From positions 91,781,006 through 91,845,005 of the forward strand of contig NC_090025.1 of assembly GCF_037176765.1 (NCBI RefSeq): 64,000 bases of DNA, read 5' to 3'. The position numbers and the translations under genes were made by a program. Shown here piece after piece: positions 56,591 through 64,000 of this stretch. Numbering within the stretch: the stretch's first letter is position 1; each line of letters opens with the position of its first letter. Under the pieces are notes generated by a model, which was not told the DNA's origin, did no database searches, and saw only the letters and a list, made by a program, of their open reading frames with translations. The stretch is from Anolis sagrei (lineage: Eukaryota > Chordata > Lepidosauria > Squamata > Anolidae).

Positions 56591-56969
56591 CTTAGAACAA
56601 GTGGAAAGACCCATATTTTTGACTCCAGCAGTCTAGGGCTAATGAAAACAACCATTTCTGGGAGGCCACGCTTTCTGTTATCAATTTAAACTCTGAAATG
56701 AAACGGCAGTGACATTAGTATCCTTTAGTCCAGGCTTTTAACAGTTTCTTAGTCATTGTGGCAAGATAAAAATAAAGTTTCCTTTCTTGGTGTGGACTCA
56801 CATAAATAATTGGGGAAGAGCTATCAGAAATGAGCTAAGGATAAAAAAAACTAACATCTTCTACTGAGATAGTTCTATCTTGGAACTTTTCTAACTCGTG
56901 GATTGACAAACTTAGTATAATTTTGGTTTTATGTAAGTTTTTCAAATTTAGCATAACTTCCCTGTCATT

Positions 56970-57910
56970 CAAACAAGTTTGGGCAGGGGAAGAAATAATA
57001 TTTTAAGATTGCCTTTGAGTTCAGTTCGGGATGGTGTTTCAGCCTTTCCAAGCCCTCATGATTGGTTTGGTACCAGGCTTCGATTCTCTTTGAAGCAGGT
57101 AGTATCGATGATGGAGTCTTCCAAGATGCCTGGATCACGTCCAGGAGGGATGGAAGAAAGGGAAGCAAGGTTGCGAGGGGAGCCTCCAACTGCACACTCT
57201 TAAAGACGGGGTCAGTGGCCACCTTAGAGGTCTGTTTAAATCTTGAGTGCTAAAGTCTCAGCCATACGGACGATCTGGTCGGAAAAGGCACAGACATCGG
57301 TCGGAGACAGAGGATCCAACTCTGGGTTTGGTGACATGTCGAGCCCCAAAGAGAGGACGGAATCGACGGAGTTGAGCCCGAAAGAGAGGATGGAGTCTAT
57401 GCCATCATTTTCTTGAGCTTTTTCCTCGGTAGCATGAGCAGATGGTGAAGAGGCAGTAGGAGAAGGAGGAGATGGAGGGTGAACAGAACGATCTCAGAGA
57501 AGATGGCGACGGTGGTTGTTTGGAGGCTGACAATTGGGCCGCCCTGGCTAGGTGAGTCATCTGGCAGCCTCTCTCCGGCGTCGAGGTTGACGGCAAAAGT
57601 TCTTGTCAAGCTGGTGGATCAGGAGGCCTAAAAATGAAGACACCAAGGCGCCCCGGTTCCAGGCACGACATGAAATGGCTCCACTCGGGGAAGGAGAAGA
57701 AGCAGCAGTCAGGAGGCTTGTTGTCATGCTTTTCATGGGTAGTCAGCCTCTCCCCTCCCGATAGCCCTGTTGCCTCATCACTATAAGGAGGTTTTGCAAG
57801 ACTAGTCACTCTCATTGCAATGGTGTAGTAATGGTGAGGCTGTGGACCATATTTTAGTTCTTGGGGACCACTGGTGGTCCATGGACCACAGATTGAACCA
57901 CTGCTCTTTC
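56970..57910. other. GC-rich, probably transposon-derived segment
   Basis: The right end TGGTCCATGGACCACAGATT and GAACCACTGCTC resembles a hAT terminus read in reverse. The interior is rich in GA and CpG, and short minus frames at 57397-57938 resemble no protein I know. I treat it as an unclassified transposon. Confidence 0.4.
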
Positions 57911-58658
57911 CTGTAGCCTTTAAAATGGCAGAACACACACTTCAGGGATTTCTTACTGATCTTGTTCCATCCCATACATTATTTTAGTGGATGTTTTTAT
58001 TACAGGCTTGTAATCCATATAACGAGGACTTATTAAAGAAGTAGGGTAAAAACATAGCTACAGAGCCAAATGAAAATGATTTCCAACACTCAAACGGAAC
58101 AATTCTGCCCTCCTTTCATTCTAAGACACAGAAGGTTTCCAGACAGAAGCCATACAAATCTGGTCACAATCCCTAGTTTACTTCTTCAATATAAACACTG
58201 TTGGCTCCCATACTTTGTACTTGAATTGCACACTCATGCCCTCCTATCATCCTTTTTAACAGAAATAATTTCACATAACTAGATGAGCTCAAATACATGG
58301 ATTTATTCCTAAACGCAAACAATCCTGTAGAAGTAGAGCTTCAGGTTCAAGCACATCTTTATTATAAAAATATATAGAAAATGGGTTATTTATTTAACAT
58401 TTTAAATCATGGCATTTGTTAAAAACCACAAAATAAACCACTGCTTGTACTGCTTAGACCAGTAGTTGCACCAGTTAATCTGAGTAGTAGCAGTGGGCCA
58501 CGCAGCCAGCTATAGAAAGCTGCTCATAGCAAAAGGGAGCATAGAATATTTTGCCAACTTTCACTTCTCAGGGTTAAAGTTAAGATGATTTCTGGACAAT
58601 GGGCAAGAACGACACACTTTTCTGTTATTTTTATCAAGTAATCCAATTGTTCATTTTC

Positions 58659-58993
58659 TGTCAGGATGTGGCCTTCGAGTTAAGTCAACATAGCTGAACC
58701 GAATTCTCCTTCCTCGAAGCCTCCTTCTTGACATTGAAGTGAATTATGATTTGATAAGGGGCCATCTGGTTGAAGGGAATGCTTTGTTTTTGGGAGAAAG
58801 GAATGTAGCCATAACTTGAGATAAGAGGGGGAGGAAGGAGGGGGAAACAGGAGGGACATATTGCTAGCTGTTTGGCGGGAAGATCTTCAGATCTATCTTC
58901 CTTCTCATCCTGTTCAGACTGAATAATAAACCCGTGTTCAAGAAGTTACTCTTGTGAGCGTGGTTCTGTTCTGAGATCTGCCGGAAACTGACA
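58659..58993. mobile_element. Solo LTR of a retrovirus-like element (fossil)
   Basis: 335 bp bounded by TGTCAG and CTGACA, with a 5-bp duplication TTTTC on each side (58654-58658 and 58994-58998). An AATAAA lies at 58925-58930. No internal region is present, so it is a solo LTR left by recombination. Family within the LTR elements not resolved. Confidence 0.78.
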
Positions 58994-59416
58994 TTTTCTT
59001 GCATTGAAAATGGTTAACTGTTTTGGTCCATTTGACACAAGAATGCCTTAGAGTTCTTCAGCAAACTGTGAAATACATCGATTTTGTACAATTGCTTGAG
59101 TCCCTATGTAGGTTTACTGAGATGACATGTAGAAACCCATGTTAAACCTCCCATTTCCTCCAGGCACTTAGACACACAACACAGTGAGATTTCAACTCTC
59201 CAACCAAACTGGCCAATGGAAAGTCTCAATGAGAGTTGCAGTTCAACACGTGAGGGACCAGAGCTATCATACCTCTGGGCTATAGCATCATTTACCTTGC
59301 TGCACAGTATATTCAGAGCGCTATTACACTAAGCGGGAATAAGTGTCTGCTTAAATAGGAAAGGAATGAGCTTCCTCATTCCTTGAACACTAAGGACAAA
59401 AGAGGTGTAGTACATA

Positions 59417-60017
59417 CGAGGGGTATTTTTTAAGGAAGGTCCGCAGTTCGCGCGCACACCGCAACGAGCGCATGTGTTGTGTACTGGCATGCCTCGGGAA
59501 CAACTGTGCTCTGTTTCTGCTCTGTAGCTAACCTGTACGGTTCTGTTCTGTGCTTTAAAAATGTTTAAGACTATCAACTCACCCTCCGCATGTGAGGTTC
59601 GCTCAGTGATACGGTTTTTGTCAGCAAAGAACCTGCCTGTTGCAGAAATTCACTGACAGATTTGTGAAGTGTACGGTGATACTGTTTTGAGTGAAAGCAA
59701 AGTGCGTAAGTGGGTACGACAATTCAAAGATGGCCGTGACAACGTCCATGATGAGGAACGCTCCGGTCGCCCTTCTTTGATTACAGACGATTTGGTGGCT
59801 TCAGTTGAAGTGAGCGAACCTCACATGCGGAGGGTGAGTTGATAGTCTTAAACATTTTTCAAGCACAGAACAGAACCGTACAGGTTAGCTACAGAGCGGA
59901 AACTGAGCACAGTTGTTCCCGAGGCATGCCGGTACACGATGCACGCGCTTGTTGCGGTATGCACGCAAACTACTAGTGTCTACAACAAAACGGACCTTAC
60001 TTAAAAAATACCCCTCG
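59417..60017 (+). mobile_element. mariner element with duplicated inverted 5' end
   Basis: Ends CGAGGGGTATTTTTTAAG and its reverse complement, flanked by TA. The 5' part encodes a mariner helix-turn-helix start (MFKTINSPSACEVRSVIRFL, then KVRKWVRQFKDGRDNVHDEE). The right part (59811-60017) is a reverse complement of the left part (59417-59605) and not the normal 3' end. Confidence 0.9.
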
Positions 60018-60946
60018 TATTGCAAGGGTTTCCACCTGATATACAACTGAATCATGAAGGTTTTCATTTTAGGTGTCACAAAATGGAAACATTCCTTGTT
60101 AGAGAGAAGTCAAGGCAGTTTGCATCCAAAAGCTTTCATTCTCCATTGTTAGAACATACAAAATGAACTCTGCAGCCAGCAGCCAAATAAAGCATCAACA
60201 TGGCATGCACCAGACATTAGCTTCAAGTTGTATTTAAGCAATAAAAAGAAGAAGAAAGCATGCTTGTGTCTCAAAAGCTGCTTATCTGTACTAGAATGAA
60301 AAACACTGCATTGTGCAGTGCAAGATTCTGGTGACAGATCTACAGCTTGAATTAGTTGGGAAGACTGACAAGAGCAGCTTTTACAATTGCAGCAAAGGGG
60401 GAAGCTCCTCTGCTGATATTCTTTGCTGAAATCCAATTATGCATTCCAATTAGAGTAAATCCATTGAATCGCTAGGATTTACTAAGTATAATGATTATCA
60501 ATTTAATCAAAGGATTTACTCAAGTTAGGTATAGGAACTAGATTTAGACCGCAGTGTCTATGTATCTACTGCATGACTGCTCCACCCACTGATGAAAACT
60601 CAAAATTCCCAAGAAGCTAAGTGCAACACAGTGTACTTCCTTTCATAATGAAATCAACTGTGGGAATATGACATGGGACAAATCACATGCATTCTCTGCA
60701 CTGATTTTTTTTCATTCATAGCCTATTTTGTGCCATTCTTTGCCACATTCAAGCTGCATAGGCTAGCAGTTGCAGAAAGAAGTTTTCCTAACTGATGTTA
60801 TCCTAGCCAAGACTGGAAGTGGGTGAGGGGAGATTATATTGGGTGGGGCCAATTGGCAGGTCAATAACAGTATATCTGACCATGCCACATTTTATGAGGC
60901 ATGTATACAGCATACACCCCATGCTCAGAGCAGATGTGAGAGACAC
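60018..60946. other. Gene-free stretch
   Basis: No gene or repeat is recognised. It may be TM7SF3 3' untranslated or intergenic sequence. A minus-strand AATAAA exists at about 58356 but is far from the TM7SF3 stop. Confidence 0.35.
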
Positions 60947-61310
60947 GACAGGGAGGAGGGAGCAAGCTTGTTTTCTGCTTCCTTGGAGACTAGGACGCGG
61001 AACAATGGCTTCAAACTACAAGAGAGGAGATTCCATCTGAACATTAGGAAGAACTTCCTGACTGTGAGAGCCGTTCAGCAGTGGAACTCTCTGCCCCGGA
61101 GTGTGGTGGAGGCTGGGTGTAAGCAGAGGCTGGGTGGCCCCGGAGTATGACTGCTCCACCCACTGCTTACACTCTGCCCCGGAGTGTAAGCAGAGGCTGG
61201 GTGGCCATTTGTCAGGGGTGATTTGAATGCAATATTCCTGCTTCTTGGCAGGGGGTTGGACTGGATGGCCCATCAGGTCTCTTCCAACTCTTTGATTCTA
61301 TGATTCTATG
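60947..61310 (+). mobile_element. CR1 LINE 3' end with internal rearrangement
   Basis: Reads [20 protein letters not shown] and [20 protein letters not shown], and ends in ATTCTATG repeats. Between 61115 and 61200 it has an inverted duplication of its own sequence plus a copied piece from 60.57 kb. Confidence 0.9.
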
Positions 61311-62355
61311 ACAGTGAAGTGCCTTACATTATGCTTCTCTTTACTATCAACCCGTTAATCCACATGCAAGTTTAAGTTACTGTCTGGATCTCACTCCATT
61401 CTCTGAGTCTGGCCATGACACCACAGCTGGCAATAGTCTGATCCCCAGGATAGCTTTACTGTGGGAGGTGCTCCCTTTAAAACTCATGAAAGTGCCTCAT
61501 GTTCCTGTAAAGTAGTTTAATTTTTCAAATACTGTACAAAAAGAGCAGAGAAAAATATTTCAATGACAATCAGTGCTGTGGCCAAGAACAGAAGGTTGAT
61601 CTGCTGCTAGTAAAAAAAACCAGCAACATGTATTCCATAGTTGTTCCTTACTAACAAAAGCAGCAGATCTGAGATGAGACAATTCTTTTTTGTTGCCTCA
61701 GTGGCCACCATCCTTTAAAATCAGATTACCAAAGTACTAGCAAAGTATGTCATAAAATCTCTGAAAATCACTCCCACAGTGGCTCCCCCACATCATCATA
61801 AGTCAATGTGGTGCAATTAATTTTTTTCAGCACAGCTTAACAATGCAGAGCTGTTATTGGCTGGCAGCAATATTGCATGTCTTGTATAAGTAACTTTAAA
61901 TGTGCCAATGTCATCAAGAAGCTGTTCTTCCACTGGTAGTCAATCTCCAGCTATCTCCTATGCCCTTCCTACCTTCAGCTGAGAACCTAAGCCAGTATTT
62001 TCTACTATGTCTGAAACAAGAGAAGAACTCACTATGCATGTATTTCAAACAACCATTTTCTATTTCTTGGACTTCTGAAGATCGCTCTGTTCACCACTGA
62101 GCTACATCTCCATTCTACCGACCCACTGCAATAACTTCACACATTGCACTTATATGTATTCCATTCTTGTGACAAGCTACATACAGACAAATAGTTCCTG
62201 CCTGCTACAACACTGAAAGCTGATCATTAAGTAGAATGTTGTGCTTCTTCAGCCCATTCTAGTTTTTGTCTAGGAGGGCAAGATAACAAAGGAACACTAC
62301 TAGCTCCCAGAAGTCTCCAGCAGCATTTGTCCAGTCTTTCCAACTTCAAATCTGT
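61311..62355 (-). other. TM7SF3: Probable TM7SF3 3' untranslated region
   Basis: Follows the TM7SF3 stop as the minus strand is read. No other gene or repeat is recognised. The end of the transcript is not clear. Confidence 0.4.
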
Positions 62356-62618
62356 TTAAAAGAGTAGTGGTGTTCTTTCCCCTGCAGGTTGCTCTTTTTG
62401 GAAGAAGTCCTTGATATGGGACAGCTTATTCTGGATCCTCTCTCTCAAGGGAGGGACATGGTGACTGGGATCCAGGATGTTTGTCACCCTGCGCTCCCTT
62501 TCACGCTTCCAGAGTCGGTAGGGGTGTGGGGGGAAAGGTGCTTCACGTCTCTCTCGGCGCAGCTGTACCGTTATCCCTCCGATGGCTAACATTGCCCAAA
62601 CCGCCAGGAGGATGAGGT
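62356..62618 (-). CDS. TM7SF3: TM7SF3 last coding exon
   Basis: The minus strand reads LILLAVWAMLAIGGITVQLR, then FPPHPYRLWKRERERRVTNI, then PPLRERIQNKLSHIKDFFQK and EQPAGERTPLLF, the C-terminus of transmembrane 7 superfamily member 3. TM7SF3 is a seven-pass membrane protein linked to cell survival under stress. The exon holds the last membrane span and the cytoplasmic tail, which has a basic WKRERERR patch and a terminal LL that could be a sorting signal. Acceptor CCTTGTAG at 62619-62626; the first two bases complete an Asp codon. The preceding exons lie beyond the right edge. Confidence 0.94.
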
Positions 62619-62626
62619 CTACAAGG

Positions 62627-63204
62627 CAAAGAAATCATTCAGTCAACCAGTTCACCGAATTAGCCCTAGCTCAAGTTCCCTGCTAACTGCAAATCTATCC
62701 TCCCAGCTAAGTTCCTTCCAAAATGATTTCCTGGCTGCCTAATGCAGCAAACGACCAACTCAAGGCATTTCAAGGAAGTGGCAAAGGGATGTGAATCAGT
62801 GTACTGGGACTAGGCAGAAAAGACAGGATTTGTATTTCTCCAGCAGACAATGATTGAGATCTTACATGGCTGCACATAGTTTCAGAGCTAATATAGATCT
62901 CTGCTTTAACTCCCCTCAGGACTCACTGTGTGGTTTCAATAGTGCTCCCTCCCAAGGGCCATTTTGGGGATGGTGGAAAATGGGGGAGAATTTGAGAAGT
63001 ATCTGGCTAAGTTCCCATAGCCAGAAGCAGACATCTTCCACGAAGATCTGCCAGCAGATGATGTTACTGATCTTCCTTTTTGCTCTGTTGGTCTGACAAG
63101 TGAGTCCAAGGGGCAGGGGGGAGCCCTGGTTCTTGCAAAGGGAAGAAAAGAATACCAACCTCTGCAATGATCAAGTACCTATGCAAGTGAAAGATGGGAT
63201 TATA
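62627..63204. other. TM7SF3 intron, nothing recognised
   Basis: No exon of TM7SF3 and no known repeat is seen between the last coding exon and the mariner. Confidence 0.5.
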
Positions 63205-63801
63205 CAAGGGGGATTTTTTAAGTAAGGTCCGTTTTGTTGTAGACACTAGTAGTTCGCGCGCATATCGCAGCGAGCGCGTGCGTCGTGTACCGGCATGCCT
63301 CGGGAACAACTGTGCTCAGTTTCTGCTCTGTAGCTAACTTGTACGGTTCTGTTCTGTGCTTTAAAAACGTTTAAGACTATCAACTCACCCTCCGCATGTG
63401 AGGTTCGCTCAGTGATACGGTTTTTGTCAGCAAGGAAGCTGCCTGCTGCAGAAATTCATCGACAGATTTGTGAAGTGTACGGTGATACTGTTATGAGTGA
63501 AAGCAAAGTGCGTAAGTGGGTATGACAATTCAAAGATGGCCGTGACAACGTCCATGATGAGGAACGCTCCAGTCGCCCTTCTTTGATTACAGACGATGTG
63601 GTTATTGGAGCAGGCGGCAGGTTTTTATGAAGAGGGTATTTTAAAATTGGTTCAGAGGTATGATAAGTGTTTGAACAAACTTGGCAACTATGTCGAAAAA
63701 TAGAGTGAAGTATGTACTTTCTGAAAATAAATTTACTTTTTTGAAATAAACTTTCGTTATGTATTATGTTCCAACGGACCTTACTTAAAAAATACCCCTC
63801 G
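63205..63801 (+). mobile_element. mariner element, internally deleted, normal ends
   Basis: Same family as 59417-60017 and flanked by TA. The 5' half encodes the helix-turn-helix start, then the sequence jumps at about 63600 to the 3' end of the gene (VIGAGGRFL-like) and a normal 3' region. Most of the catalytic domain is missing. Confidence 0.9.
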
Positions 63802-64000
63802 TATTAGTGCACTTGACTAACAGGATGCTGGCCACTACTTGAGCATTTCCAGCCAGTAAAAAGGAACACGGCAGTCCTCTTTTTCTTAGGACAGGATGCT
63901 CAGGAAGCATCAGTAAAATTGTTCACATCTTTCCTTGGAATGCTCAGTGTAGCTTCCAACTCAAAGTATTGCTCACTACAATCCATCAGGCAAAATAACC

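Noticed and set aside
57397-57938. Minus-strand frames as a domesticated transposon gene
   Set aside because: Frames are short, change phase and end in a hAT-like terminus; no conserved domain is recognised.

Overview
The window is nuclear DNA of a squamate reptile, most likely a lizard. Three host genes are recognised by their proteins: INTS13, FGFR1OP2 and TM7SF3, in the order and orientation known from human 12p11. The repeat mix points the same way: Sauria-type tRNA SINEs, BovB, CR1, many L2-clade LINEs, a Jockey-like LINE, Penelope-like elements, hAT miniatures and mariners. The species cannot be fixed from the sequence.

Layout: positions 1-2654 hold a truncated or partly visible dystroglycan-like gene on the + strand. 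Its large 3' exon (1525-2654) covers the second cadherin-like domain, the SEA-like autoproteolysis region, the membrane segment and the whole cytoplasmic tail. It is clearly diverged from DAG1 and is the most interesting gene here. From 10266 to 32531, INTS13 lies on the - strand, complete in 16 coding exons that sum to 706 codons with every splice phase consistent. Its CpG-rich promoter is near 34160-34380. FGFR1OP2 runs head to head on the + strand: its CpG island and probable non-coding exon 1 lie at 36300-36763 and its five coding exons at 41813-53626 (214 codons). TM7SF3 converges on it from the right on the - strand, and only its last coding exon (62356-62618) is inside the window.

Most of the remaining sequence is transposon-derived and heavily nested. 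The 1.9 kb between the INTS13 and FGFR1OP2 promoters is almost entirely Jockey-like LINE and Penelope sequence. Intron 1 of FGFR1OP2 is a pile of L2 copies inserted into one another, a CR1 and a GC-rich hairpin.

The most notable non-genic structures are: a perfect 101-bp-arm palindrome inside the FGFR1OP2 3' untranslated region, made from Penelope ends; repeated Penelope inverted dimers with 12-13 bp target duplications; a hAT element carrying a CpG-rich minisatellite whose units are themselves palindromic; a mariner copy with a duplicated inverted 5' end; and a CR1 copy repaired with a 19-bp templated insertion.

The host genes share no obvious pathway: nuclear RNA processing (INTS13), STRIPAK-type signalling scaffold (FGFR1OP2) and a seven-membrane-span protein (TM7SF3). 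Exon boundaries were assigned by reading splice sites and comparing with remembered human proteins. Repeat ends are approximate unless a target duplication is stated.
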